This document shows positions 40,201 through 55,200 of a DNA stretch of 64,000 nucleotides, in pieces. Positions within the stretch are counted from its first letter, which is position 1. Every line of letters begins with the position of its first letter. Below the pieces are notes generated by a model. It saw only the letters and a list, made by a program, of their open reading frames with translations, made no database searches and was not told where the DNA came from. Source of the stretch: Platycnemis pennipes (Eukaryota; Arthropoda; Insecta; Odonata; Platycnemididae); contig OW121846.1 in assembly GCA_933228895.1 (NCBI GenBank), positions 108,827,054-108,891,053 on the forward strand. The letters run 5' to 3'. The translations under genes and the position numbers were made by a program.

Positions 40201-43200
40201 GATTTACTGTATTTAATTTCTAGGGCATTAAAAAGGGCAATGGAGGTTGAGGAATTTTTTTAAATAAAATGATATATTACCAACAAAACACTAGAATAAA
40301 TAACATAACCTACATAATGATGGTTCCATCTACTAAGAATAATCAATTGGTCAAACTTTCAATCATACAAATAATTCACTTCTCCATACCCATTCAAAGG
40401 ATGGAGTCAAAGCAAATAATGAGTCAAAAGGCAAGTTGCGTGGCCTATTTATCACACCAGGGGCCGTATTCTGTAACTTGGGTGATGTCTATCACCGGTG
40501 ATTGACATCACCGAAAAACTTCACCCGTCCTTGACGTTTCCGATTCTGTAACTGGGTGGTGAAGTTTCTTCACCCGGTGATGAGGGCGTTATGAAAAATT
40601 GCGCCGTCTAGTTCTGGCAAAATTAGATTAGCCAATAAAGAGAGCCAGTTGTATCACATGACCGCAAGGCAGGCAAGTAATGTGCAAATTAAATGCTTGT
40701 AGTCACGATCATGTATGTTCATGCTTGTAGTAATGGTTTCTCGAGTAATGATATGTTTGATAATTTTTATTATGATGTTCTAATAACCCGGCTAGGTGAT
40801 TATTAACAGTAGGATTAATATTACGAAGTGAACAATAGATTACTTTGTTTTATTGAACATCAACAAAAACAATTGCACCATATTCTATCGTGATACGTGA
40901 ATAAACCACGGTGAATGTGATTAATTTTTCAGTTTCCTATTTTCAACTTCCACAATATCAATCATGAACAGAGTAAATGGTGTTTTTCACTTGTTTGCGA
41001 AGACTCAAATGTACACAACAACACTGTCATTCGCGTAATAAATAGGTATATCATCATCTTACAAGTCGATAAAAAGGGAGCTGCGAAAAACAAACGTAAA
41101 TATATAACGAGCAACCAAAAAATTTCTTAATTGCTCAAATTGTTTGTGTTAAAATATTGCCCAAATACTCTGAATCTAATCTTGTTTGTGTACGTATAGT
41201 ATCTTGGAAATGTGATTGTTGGCTTGGTTAACCGAACTTGAATACAGTGTATCAGAACCATATAGACGTGTGTTATTCCTCGATCGTAAAATCGTACCCA
41301 ATATATTTGCAATAATTTAAACAAACATGATTACTCGTCGAAGTGAAATTAATTGGTTCTATTTCGATGTATACAATTATGTATTTTGGTGTCCATATAA
41401 TCTTATTACTTTACTCGTACAAGCAATTTTGACTTTTCTAAGTAAATTAGAGATGTTTTTATTGCTCTGCCATTGTTTTAGCAATTTTATAAATATTTAT
41501 TTCAATGCTTGTATGAATGTCTTTTTGCCCCTGAAATTTTGGATGGTATGCAAAATTTGGGATAGGTTAACACAGGTCGTTTCTTACTTACGTCAAAACA
41601 CATTAATTTAGAGTTGTATGACAGTAAATATACCATTTTAATTATTGTTATTATATGCATGTGTTATTTTTTCCGTTTAAATTGCGTCAGAGTCCCTACA
41701 TTAACGTTATTAATGAACGCACGATGTTTGTTTCTCGCTAACATGATGGCGGACCCTCAATATATTTACGGGGTGATGAGATAAGGGCGGCTATTGAGGA
41801 GGTGATGTGATATCACCCTGTTTGGGGTGAAGAACATCACCTCGTCGCGTTACAGAATCGGAAGAGCGGTGATAGGTGATGTTCATCACCGGTGAAGGCT
41901 CATCACCGGTGATGACGAGTTACAGAATACGGCCCCAGGGGTGCCTGTCTCTAATAACAATAAACAATGATAATAAATCTGCTACACTTATTTGAGTTAC
42001 TACAATGCAATCAAAAGTCAACCCTTAAAGAACAATAATCATATGCAATGTATCTGCTACACTTCTTTTGAGTTAAAACAACCTCAACAACTCAACCAAA
42101 AATCAAAATAAACTCAAAAGAATGCACGGTCTTTTACGGTTATACTGTAGACACGCTTGTCAATTTAGTTTCATAAAATTGGCACAATTTATACACCAGC
42201 CTGCTTGAGGGTTAAAAATTTATATAAATTCTGTGGAAAATCTTTTGGCCTATGACTATAATATACATACTTAGAATAAATAAACAGGTAAAACACATTT
42301 TCACAGCTAAGGATTTCCTCTGTGACTTAATCCTATTTCTATATGCACATGCCATTATTATAAGTATACGGAAAATGATTAATTTAAATATCACCTTCAC
42401 AGTTACAAAGGCCAGACAGTTGACAATGTCTATCTTTTGAAAAAAAGCATTGGGAAAGCCTAAAACATGCACTGAATAGGTAAAGAAAAAATTATTCACA
42501 ATTATTCATTCATATTCTCAATTGAAATATATCTTACCAAGTCGGACTATTCTGGGAAGAACAGTGTGAATGAATTCCTTATATGTCCCAATTCTGGCCT
42601 CCTGAGTGCCTATTCCCACGTGGCATTCATATATTCTGAAACTCAGTGGTTTTTTCACTTTACTCTGCTTGAAGTGATATTTCTGTAAAAAATAAATGTT
42701 TCAGGAGAATAGATATTTTTACTTAAAGCTCCTAAATCAGTAAATGTTTTAAACTATCAGAACTCAATTTTTGAACAACCTGAAGTAAAATTCTATAGCT
42801 TTGTTTTAGCAAAGGAGGTTTTAATTATTCCAGGTTACAACATATTTACTGACTCTGGATGACAACAGTTTTGCTCCATTCCAGTAGCTGTTTTTAGGTT
42901 GAGGTCACTTCAAGGGAAAACTATTGGTTACATAGGATAACCAGCCTATCTTGCAATCACTTCCACCTGAAGACAGCTCCTAAAGATGGAGCCAACACTG
43001 CTGTAATCAGAGTCAATTAACATGGCCTTAATTGTAAATGACTCAGGTCAACAGTGGTTTGATAGTCACATCAAGAGTGACTTTATAAGCAGTGCGATTC
43101 CTATTCATCATGGGCCGCATAAGAAACACTGACGGACTGACAGTGGGCTGTTGGATGATGCTTTAGCTCAAAAGATTCGCAATCACATTGTTCTCCTTTT

Positions 43201-46200
43201 TAAAATCCTCTAAGCTCCTATCTAATAAAACATCCCTAATCCCTCGATCCAGTCCTGGAACCCTGGGACTACTCTGTGCCCCACAGCTGGATTCCTGCAG
43301 TCATGAAAAGCTAGAAACAACACTAAACACATTAATATCTACATATTAGTGCATATTTGGTGATGGCACACCCTGGGAAGTAAGTGCAGATGAAACATCA
43401 CCTCATGGAGTTACTGATTCCAACCCATTGAAAATGACCAGATATTTAGGTAGACCATCATCAAAGAGATGTTGCAACCCAATGAGCCACAGGGCCTATT
43501 ATTTAACTAACTCCACAAGTTATCCATACCTTCACCTGGATTTGTTTTGACATTTACCTTTACCAACCCTAATACATATTGGCACGAACTAGGAGACAAC
43601 TCCGAAAGAATATGGAGCTACAATAAACCCCCGGAAATTAAGAAAAACTTCACAGAACAATTGCCTAAAATTAAATTGACCACGGATCACACTCAATATG
43701 AGTCATGCAAAATGACTCATACTGAGGAATCCCCTAGTGGCACAAGGAATGTGACAACGTCGTAAGGGTCAGCAGGGGGATGGGGCACTGAAGGGGCTTA
43801 TCTATCGGCTCAAGGACATTGGTTCCTTTCACTTTTTGATCTGTCATCGGACTTCGGATTCAGCTAAGACTTTTCCGACTTTCTTAGTTTTTTTTAAGGA
43901 GCTGAAGGTGGAATTGAGCGACAAGGAAATAAAGGAGTGGAGTAATTGCGACAAAAACGACCTTGTGTATCAGAGTTTCACAGACAGTGAAATTGTGGAT
44001 GCCGTTACTGGCTCAGCCATCACAAGCAATCATGAGAGCGATAGTGATAGTAGCGTGGATGAGGAGAAAATATCCACGACTGAGGCCATCAAATACGCTG
44101 AAAAACTAATAAAATACATGGAAAGGAGGACCTCTTCCCAAGACACAGACATCTTGAACCTTTATCGCCTAGGCGAAAGCAGAAAGAAAATCTAGTGAAA
44201 GAGAGTCAAAGCAGGTGGAAGCAGACCAAATTAACGGACCTGTTTAAGAAGACCACAAAGCCTTAGATGATGCTGTCGAGGATGATATGGCTTCACTCCA
44301 CCTGGCCAAATAAAGGTCCAAAAGACAATCGTACATAAATAATACATTTTTTGGACTTATGCTACTTCAATTAGCGTTGGTAATTTAAGCAATTTTTCGA
44401 AAATATGTTTTCATACTATGCACTACGACTTTTCAAATTAACTTTTTTAACTGCACGAGAAAATTCTATCAATTATTATTAGTATTATTTTATTTAAAGT
44501 GCATTTTTCATTTCCAAAACCTTCAATTTTTTATGCCACTAGTCGTAAATTTGACAAGGTATTTTCATCTACTCTGGACGATTTTTGGCAATAGTTTCGA
44601 TTTATAGTCGTGATTTGCAATATGGTCCTGCGAAATATTGATATTCTGCTCAGATTACATAATTAAGTGCTATTTCTTTCCATTAACAGGTGGTCTCATC
44701 TAGACTGTTCTCTGATTTCAACTTTTACAAATGAGAAATCTTGGAAATATGCTTTTGGTAAAATAAATTTTGTTATAACACGCTTATTTTTATCATTGCT
44801 TGCCACCTCATTTACCATACACAAATTCTCACTGCTCACTTTCGATGAGACCCCAGCGCTCTTAACGCTGAACTGCCTACTGTATTGCAGGGTTGCCTAC
44901 TCATAGTAAAGCAATCTATACACTGGAAATATCTTTATACCGGAACGCTTCTGGGCCCGGGCATTCCGGATTATCGATCTTCTACTGTAGTTTCAACGAA
45001 TGGTTGTCTTTTCACCATAAATAACATGCTGAAAACAATCACCGATAGTCAAAATTCAAAATCATAGAAAGTTCGTGAGCATCGTTGAAATCACTGCTCG
45101 AGGTTACTTTCTTTTAACTGTTTCTTCTCTCAAATCACCCACAGAGCTTGTACCTAATTTTGTCTCTAATTACCAGAAACACCATTCGAAGCCAACCTTC
45201 GGGGTTGAACTGGGTCACTGAGTGACCACTTGAAGATAATTTTGTTTCTGCTAGACGTGACATCATATTCGTATGACTCTATCTTCATTCCTCAAAATGT
45301 GATCTTTTTGCCACTCATCAAGTTCATAATAAAAATATAGAACTCAAAGGGTCAACTCGCCAGCTCTACACTGCTTGAGTATCAAGAGAGTCATGCAAGA
45401 GCAGTCTCGCTATCCCAAATTGTTTCAAGCAAACCAAATTCGCCAAGTGCTTGACGAAGTACCTTGTTACTTGCACAGCAGGCTAAACTCTAATGCAAAA
45501 GAAATTTTGAGCAGAGAGTACTGGACAGCAGGGTAAGTAGCACTCAAGTTGCTATATACTACTTTCTATCACCTCGAGTAGCACTGGACTGCACAAATGG
45601 AAGAGCAGAATGCGGAATGGTGGCAGAGCACAGGCAGCCAGAGGTGTACAGCACAGAGCTAAGTATGAAATGAATAGCACTGCAAGAAGCTGAGCACAAT
45701 GCAAGCCAAGGTGTAGTTTTAACTCCTCTCTTTACCCTAATGGAAATTGGCTACCGTGTTTTTCCAAGGTTTTTTCATCAAATTACACGAATTCCCTCAG
45801 TTTTCCAGTATAAAAATTTCCCTGAGTATTCCCGATTTTTCCAGGTCACCAGACACCCTGGTAAGAGTTACTGAGAATTCATGCTTCTACTCCACTATCA
45901 CTAAGAGCTATTGTCACTATTTTCCATTGAGACATTCTCAAGAATACGCTGAGACTCCTGAATTTCAGATACTACATCTTCCAAAAGAGGGAATTAATTT
46001 CAATGTAGAAACATTTATCTTATAGAATGCTCATTTCTATATTTATTTATGCAAATAAAAATTTTATTGTCTCGATAGATGAACTTATACTAAATTTTAT
46101 TTTCAATAAAAAGGTTTTTGTGACAGTATCGGAACACCAAGAATTGCATGCTTGTTATTATGTTAGCTGTAGTTATATTAAATTGAAATTTCAAATACAT

Positions 46201-49200
46201 AAAGTTAATGTTTTCGACAATTTGGAGGAAACAATTTTTACTTATTTCAAAATTTACTTAAGTTGTTATGAAATTTGTAAAACCCTACTACAAAACTTAA
46301 CGATACTTGAGTCCAACCAATGCAGCCTAGGCTTGAAGAGAGTAGAAAAGTAGAAAAATAATAATTACCAGTATTATCTAACCAAATCAAAAGTTATTTT
46401 CTCTTTTGGAAGAGATAGCTTCTTAGACTCAGGCAGCAACTACATACATAATGTTTACCTTATAATAGTAATACCATAGTTCATTCTGTCAGATCTAAGT
46501 TAATATTGCCACGTTTCATCTTTTCCATAAATTTTCAATTTACTTGAACTCTGACACAATCTTTGTGGTTAATTCAAAACTGGATAGAAGTTGAAGGTGT
46601 ATTGACACTTTCTGCTCACTTAGAAAATCGAAATACAAAGTAAATGGGACCGGAAAAATCAACACTTCGCAATATCAAATATTGTATGAACAAGTATTCT
46701 TTATCAACATCACAATGAAGCTATTATTTTGTTTCCTGATATATATGCACTCCCGCAATATACTTCAATGATTTACGAAGTTATAATTCATGAATGCATC
46801 TTTAAGTGTGTATTTATAAAGTTAAACACAACTAACTTGCTCCTTTTCTCCTTTTTTTTGCAATCAAGTGTCTTTGCAAAATTTTCATGCAGTTTGGGAT
46901 TGGCCTATGAAGCTCCAATAGCGCATTTTTCTATATTACTTTAATCTGTACTGGAAAACTTGTAACATAAGCATGAGCGATGTATTTGAATTTTTAAGCT
47001 ACTATTGATGTATGCATACACTATGGAAGTGTGCGATATGTGCAATCATATGCAACTAGATGCCACTCCGGATATAGAATTTAGAGGAATGAATTTCCAT
47101 TAGAAGAAAATATTATGCTCCACGTCAGGCATAATAGATTGGACTTAAATTAAGCTAAAACAGTGAAAAAATTCTCCCACAAAAGCTATGTCAATCATGA
47201 ATTTTGTACAAATAATGATATGCCTGTTAATTTTACGAAAGAGCAACTGTAATTCTCCGCTGGATTCAGTTTATCTTTGCGCGGTTATTTCCGAGACGAA
47301 GGCTCTGAAAGAAGAGCTTAAAAAGGAGTTCAGCTTAATGTTTACCTCCTTTCAAAAGTTGATTGTACAAAGCCACGCACTTCAACAGTGAAGGTGTGAT
47401 AATTTCCTTTGCACTTCTTCAGCTACTAACGATGGTAACATTATAAATCAATAATTTACATTTTTCAATACACTCTGTGAAAGCTTCAGTTGTGGCTCTA
47501 TTCACATAAGATTTCCTGCTCTTCATCCACTAAATTGTAAGCATCATTTAAAGTTTCGATACTGCTAGAAATTGTGGAATATTTTTGTGTATCTTTCTTC
47601 TTCTGCTTCCAATCAAGCAAGGAGATTTTCATCTGAGCATTGCAGCTCAAGTTTCGGCCACGCACTGCGATGGAGTCGGAAGTCTTACCCTCCTTAACCC
47701 ACTACTGAGGGGATTACTCCATTCACCCTCACAAAAACAGCTATGAGACCCATGGTCTTGGAGTATCTTACATTGCTTGGGTGGTTGATCCAGCTGGAAT
47801 TCAAGGCCACGGGATGTGCGTGGGAAATAAACATTTTAAAAAATCGTATGCTTTATGCAGTGCAGTCACATCTTATCTTCCTCCTGTTCTGCCTCAACAG
47901 GCCATGCCTGCGGAGAGGGAGGACAAGGCTCTGGAGAGAGGGGTCTTTTACCATTTAAAACAATATTTGAACATGTTAGACCCCATGCAGACTCCTTGCG
48001 GAGGGGGGCACTTCAAGGGACCTAAAGGTGGGCTTGTGAGGCCTGCTAAGTTAGAGGGGGTCACTGCACCCATTGAGCGGGTGAGAGGAGGGGCTCACGA
48101 AGGGGCCTTATCCTGACTGGATACCAACTAATTCCAACACCCACCAGGATATATCATTGAACAATGCAAGGGAGAAATGAAAGTGCCTCTGATTCAACTA
48201 GGATTCTGACAAGGCTTTCTCCTTCCTCTCCGATGGCGTGAATGAAAGTTTCTCATAGGATGGTTATACTTATCATCTAGTCTTATGTGTATCTTTAACA
48301 AGGATTAGGCTACAAAACCCTTATCACATTCTTCATCACTCTGCAGGAACGCAGCTGAGAAGCTCTCTTTTAGGAATTTTTTCGATCGTTGGGTTGGAGC
48401 GAAAGGCTAGAAAGGCACACTAATACCCACAATAAATATATATGGATGAATGAACATTTATTACCATTGATTATGCATGTGCCCAGAACAAAACGTCATT
48501 TAGAATGAACGTGGGACAAACTAAGTGATCGTATGAACCAAGCAAACTAGCATTTTCTCTGATTTTCTTGGCAGTCGGCAATGGAAGAAAGGAAGGGTGA
48601 TGCTTGCTTATGAAGAGATCCTTCCTCGATGACTACATCAAAACACTCAATCAGGACGGTAAATGAAACCTGATTCTTTCGATGATAAATACTGTCAGCT
48701 TGAATAATTAGGCCATAGAGTGAGGTTGGGTAATCAGTCTGAAATGTATAGGGGAAAAAAAGCCTCCTTGTGTGATATGCATGACTGAATTTACTGCTCG
48801 AATGCCACAGCATCTCTTCCGATGTCTGCCAAAAATATTTTGGTTGCACACATGCAGTAAATGATTTCTGTACTAGAAATACCTCAGTGGATTGTTTATT
48901 TAAGGTTTTTTGACTCATTTTTGGTAACTCTGGACTTGTGGCAACAAAGACAAATGCATTTTTGGTTTGCATGCATTGGTCTTATAGGTGCCATATTTTA
49001 TTTACTACTTTGCCTATGATTCAAAGTCGTCCTTAGTATTTTACCATTGAAAAATGTAAGCATTATCATCCCAGCAATTCACATTTCAAGCATTATGTAT
49101 GTGCCAAGGGTTCAGGAATCAGGTGAAGGACTGCAAAAGCTGCCTACGTGCAAACATCGACAGTGACCATAATTAAGTGATGATGAAATGCCATCTAAAA

Positions 49201-52200
49201 TTCAAGAGATTGAAGAACTGTCTGAAAGAAAAAACTGAGAAAGAAGATCTGTAAAGAACATTTGGTAAGTAGAAAAACTACAGGAGACTCAACATCAGCT
49301 GGAATTTCAGAAAGCAGTAGAAAACAACATAGGAGAGGACCTGACTGAGAAACCAGTAGAAGAGCATTGGGAAAACTTTAAATGTGGACTACAAGAAGCC
49401 GCAAAAGAAGTTCTTGGAAGAAGAAAAGTTGTTAAGTAGAAGCCATGGATCACAGAAGAAGTTTTAGTGCTGATTGAAGAAAGAAGTAAGTTCAAGAATG
49501 CAAAAACTGAAAAAGGGCAGCTTTGCTACAAAAGAATAAGGAACGAAGTAAGTTGCAAATCCAGGAAAGCTATAGAAATGTGGATGAACTATCTATGCAA
49601 AGATGTACAAAACAACCTTTCCCTTGGAAAGATGGAAGCTGCCTATAGGATAGTGAGGAACCACTTAAAGGAAGGTTGTTTTGACATAAGAGACAAGAAT
49701 GGATAACTTTTGATTGAAAATGAAGACAAAGTGAACAGATGGAAAGAAAATCTGGAAGAGTTATACAACGGGAACAATCTCAGCACGAAAACTTGTTGAA
49801 GAGGAAAGTGAAGTCGAGAAGGATGATATGGGAGCATCAATATTGAGATCGTAATTCGACGCAGCAGTAAGGGACCTTTGGATGAATAAGGCTCATGGAA
49901 TTGATGATATCCCCGCAGAACTGATAAGGAATGCGGGAGAGAGGACATTAGCCCATCTCTACAAGGCCATCTGCGACATTACTCAACAGGAGAAATACTC
50001 AGGGAATTCGAGAAAAACATCATCATTCCTATTCCCAAAAAGAAGAGAGCGGAGAAATGTGAAAATTTTAGGACTATAAGCCTGACAACACATGCATCGA
50101 AGATATTGACAAGGATCATCTACAGAAGTATAGAACGAAAAGTTGAGGAGTTCCTGGATGAAGATCAATTCAGATTCAGGACAAGCATGGGAACCAGAGA
50201 AGCAATATTGGCCCCTAAGCTGCTCACTGAGAAGAGAATGGAGAAGGAAAACCAACGTTCATTGCATTCTTGGATTTAGAGAAGGCTTTTGACGTGGAGT
50301 GAAATTCAATGCTTGGAATTTTGAAAGGAATTGGAGTGTCCTACAATGACCGAAGAATTATCCACAGTCTGTGTAAAAACCAAGTAGCTGTGATTAAATC
50401 TGGACCCAGCTGTGAAGAGGCAAGAATAAGGAAAGGAGTGAGACAAGGCTGTGCACTATCTCCCGTAATTTTTAATGTTTACATCGAGAAATTCATCAAT
50501 GAAATCAAGGAGAAATCTTCTGGAGTGAATATCCATGGAGAAAAAATTAGCATACTGCAGTTCACTGATGACATAGCACTCGTAGCAAAGACAGAGAAGA
50601 AGCTGAATAAGATGCTAACAACCGTGGAAAGGACAATGGCCATACATCAGCTGAAGGTCAAAAAGAAGAAAACTAAGGTATTGATGTGCAGCAAGAGAGA
50701 GGAGGCCAAAACCAATGTTATACTAGGAAAACAGAAACTGGAAGAGGTGAAAGAGCTCTGTTACCTGAGAAGCAGAGTAACCAACGATGGACGAAGCAAG
50801 AAAGAAATAGTGAGTAGAATAGCCCAGGCAAAGAGGGCATTCTATCAAAAGAAGAATCTACTTACAGCTGGAAATACAAGCTTGGAAGTAAGGATGCAAT
50901 TCATCAAAATGTGTATCTGGAGCATGTTTTTTTACGGCAGTGAGGCATGGACAATGACAGCAGCGGAGAAGGAAAGGGTGGAAGCATTAAAAATATGGTG
51001 CTATCGAAGAACGATGAAGATAAAATGGATTGACCGAGTGAAAAATGACGAAGTCCTAAGAAGAATGGGAGAAAAGAGAAGTCTGCTGAAAACTATAAAA
51101 AGAAGACGAGACAACTAAATTGGCCTCATCTTAAGACACCATGGCCTTATGAAGACAATCGTCGAAGGAAAAGTGAACGGGAAGAATGGAAAAGGCAGGT
51201 CTCGTATGAGTTACATACAAGAGGTCGTAAAGGACGTGAAAGAGAGGAACTACATTAATATGAAGAGGTTGGCCAATAGAAGAATGGAGTGGAGGGCTGT
51301 ATCAAACCAATCCTAGGATTGTTGACCCTTGATGATGATGTGTGTGCCAACGATGATTGATTAGGACCCTTACTCTGGCAAGAAGTGTCTGAAAAACGTT
51401 GCTATAGCTTGTCATAATTCGTAAAAACTAGTAAATTTTTCATGTCGGGACCGTGACCCAAGGTTTGTAATTTCAAAACTTCATTATTTCGTAATATCAA
51501 GTACTCTTACATGTATTTAGATAACCTTTTGGTCCGGAGCGATGATTTGCTTCGTAAAATCAAAATATTGTAATTTCAAGGATCGTAATTTCGAGTTTCT
51601 ACTGTAGTATTCCTGGAAACAGTGATAGGTTCATAGTCCTACTTCACTAACTCTGAGGTAAAAGAAAAATTAAAAGTAATAATTGAAGTATCCATGGTAA
51701 ATAGCAGATTGAGAATCATCCGAAGAGTGACTTGGCACAACGTTGTGTTATAAAAAATATTAGCACCACCCACATCATTGAAATACCAAAATAATTAAAA
51801 AAAGATGTTTTTAAAATATTAAAAAAATGCTATTGCACTGATAAGACATTTTTGCATAATCTTTAAAAATTTGCTTCGCTAATTTAAAAGCCGTTTAAGT
51901 TAGAGCTGATCAAAGTTATAGTGCCCATATGGGCATTCTTAGCACAGAGTGGAGCTTTTTTCCCTGCCTGTACGGGCACGCTACGCATTTAAAGGTTAAT
52001 ATTAGAATTCGAGAAATCTGCTATTTGTCCCACCTATAGTTTATAAAGCTGTGGTCAATTTCACCCCATGAATTCACTGAGAAGCAGAGGAGTGGTAACA
52101 CAAAGGAAGCTTCAGATTCGATTTATACATTGTGAAATTCAAAGGATTATAATTTTAAATTATAGTTTAAAAGAAGCATATTTTTCTAGGAAAAATAGAC

Positions 52201-55200
52201 TACTGTTGAAGAGGATGAATCAAAAAAGCTAATTATGGCTGTTGCCACAGACATGCTTGGTTTACTACCAATTGCCAGCAACTGGAAATGGATATGGAAG
52301 TTGGAGGCTACACCCACTCAAGCAAACTGGAATGCTGCTAATGATACGTAACTTGTTCTTTGTAGAGCTGTTTCCACAATAACAATCGCAATGAGCACAT
52401 CATATATTACCCACCACTAGACCTGAGGTCAAATGTTTATCACTTTTTTTTATTGCTGAACCTGAGAGATCTTGTAAAATAAAAAGACCCATTTTTCGAT
52501 CCATCAATTAGTTCTCGAGTTATATGCGGCAAAAAACTGATGTTTTTAAACCTTTCAGAATGGGCCAAAAAGTGGTCATGCATTTGAACTCTTACATGAT
52601 CCACTTCGTTCAATCACAACTGAGCCCACGAAGCGACTTCGCCTTATCGCAATGGAAGACACACAGCTGACTCTGCCAATGGAGCAGTTGCAACAGGATC
52701 CGTGCAAGCAGGCCTTCCAACACCCCCTCCACTCCCTTCCCTAAAAGCTGTTAAGGATGGGATGTGGATGACGTAAATGGTCTCAAAGCAGCTTCTTCAG
52801 TAGGTGTCACCTTTTGCTTATTTTAATTTTTGATTTATGAGTGATTGGCTCTGGTTAGAAGATCAATTTTTTCACTAAAAAGCATTTTTCGTTTCCATCC
52901 AACGATTTCATGTACAAAATTGCCATTTTGGTTCTGAGTAAACGCCCCCATTCAAAGTAAACGACACAATGGTGTACTTGTACATAATCACCTTAACCCT
53001 TAACCACAACTGATCCATCTCAGCTGCAGGTACTGAAGTCACAATTTTTCATACAAAAAGGATCAAACACTAGAATCTTCAATTGATGAAGAAGATATTT
53101 AATAATTTGGCTAATATGTCCATCTGAAATTGCACTTCTGGAAATAAAAAAACACTCAATCCATATAAAATTTGTTGTCATGGACAGAGTTAATGTTTCA
53201 ATCCTGTAGACTTCATAATTCTGAGTTCCTAAAGTTAAATGAAAGAAATACAACCTTAAAAAAACTGATGACTAAGCAGAGGATATCAACTCAATCAAAT
53301 TGACAAGTATTATTATTATTACCGTAGAATTGTTGATAAAAAGGTCTATGATGATATGCTGAATGGATAACAACTAAAGTGCTCATAAAATGTTAGCAGA
53401 AGAAAAATACCAGTAATAAAACATGTCACCGCAGAAATAAAACACAAGTAAATATTTTGATATAGCTCAGAAACCTTAATACACTGGAAATGGGGTAATA
53501 TGTTGGGCATGTACAGGCAGAGAAAATCGTTTTAAGGAAAAAATATGAATGGAAGTGTTTCCCAAGGCACAGGAGGCAAGTGGACTGAATGCACAATGTT
53601 TGCCAGGTGACAATATATGGAAGTACAATAGTGAAAAACGGTAAGATGGTATAGTAGTGACATTTGACATTCAGGTACATGGTAAGGCAGGAGAAAAAGA
53701 ATATTCATTTTGGATTAATATCGATGACAGGAAGGAAAAAGAGTTGATGAGGGAAAACAGAGGAAGGTAAAAATACTTCATCACACAAGTTTCATTCATT
53801 TTTCTAATGATATAAACCTTATTATTGCCTGACCAACTAAAAAACTGAGAGACATTGAGAAATAAAAACTATCACAAGCTACTTTAATAATATTCTAACC
53901 TGTTCTGGAGGAGGATTCCACATCAACTGCCGATAAGTGACACCTTCACTCTTTGGTGGTGGAACAACGTACTGGGCCCAAGGGGATAACCTATCTAGAA
54001 GGCAACCATTTGGCTGTTTCACAACAATCTGTAATGTAAACAGAGATAATTAATGCTCACATTAGTTCGTGGCAACATCATTTTTCCAATTAAATAAAAT
54101 TCAACTGCAGCAACTTCACAGTCTACAGCACATATCCCATAGCAAAAACAGAAGTTGAAATGATACAAAATAAAGTCGATGATCAAGAAAAAACTACTAA
54201 GAACTTTTTCATGACAAAATCATACAATGATGCTGGACTTACACTTTTACACATTTTATGGGTGAATTTAAAAATTGCTGATAACAAATATATTAATGAC
54301 TTGATCATAAGTTATTTGTAGATTGGAACATAAAGGTCACACACACACATTCAGATTAACACGTTCGGTGCAGAGAGCGGCATATGCCGCTCACGTTGAT
54401 TCTACCCAGTGGCTGAGAGCAGCATATGGCGTGCTTGTCGAAATTCTTTTGTATACGGTTTGTCTACAGTCATGTGAAGGCTCCTTTCCGTCTTTACAGC
54501 CACCACCAGTTTGTTCAAACCTTCGTATGGTGAAGTTCGTTTCCTGATCGGCCATAGAAGTACGAAACACGAATCTTTTGAATTTGCACAGGTATGTACC
54601 TATTTTCTCATATTTTTTCTTCCTTATTTTTATTAAACTCAGTAGTTAATGCTCTTTTATATTTTTTTAATACCTAGATTTCATTTATGATGATTTTTAT
54701 ATCTTTCTTGGAAAAAGTTTGATATTTTTATTCTTTCAATCTAACAACTTAGTGAAAATATTTTTCCTCTTCAAGCTAAGTTTTCAATTTTCTCCGCTGT
54801 TGATAATAATAACCATATAATTTGCTTTAATGCAGTTATTGTACGATTTAAATCTGATTCCGTTCACCATTAATTTGAATTTTTTGCAGGTCTTAGGATA
54901 AAAAACAAATTTAAAATAATTTTCTTGGGCACGGTGAGCCGGATTGATCCAGCAGCAGTGCTTGTGTGATATCCTACATCAAATTTGACAGGTAAATATA
55001 AATTGTTAATTCTAATGAACTCTAATTTTTGAGAAAAAGGATATTGTAGTAATATGTCATGTGTGCAGGATACGTTACGTTACGTAAAGCACGTCAAAAA
55101 GCACTATGCTCACCTTCGATTTTTCCACATTTTCCCATATAAAATACTTGGGCCGAGGGCCCTCTCAACATGACTGATCTGGCTTCAGCTACTCCTGTCG

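Noticed and set aside
47743..48116. Two overlapping + strand ORFs (71 and 111 codons) in a GC-richer patch
   Set aside because: No recognised motif, no splice support and no clear start context. Noted only as possible decayed transposon sequence.
48547..48972. 141-codon - strand ORF in the same orientation as GBE1
   Set aside because: Composition looks random, it matches no branching-enzyme segment, and the flanking GBE1 exons already join in phase without it.
49643..50255. - strand ORFs of 90-101 codons
   Set aside because: Shadows of the LINE on the + strand.
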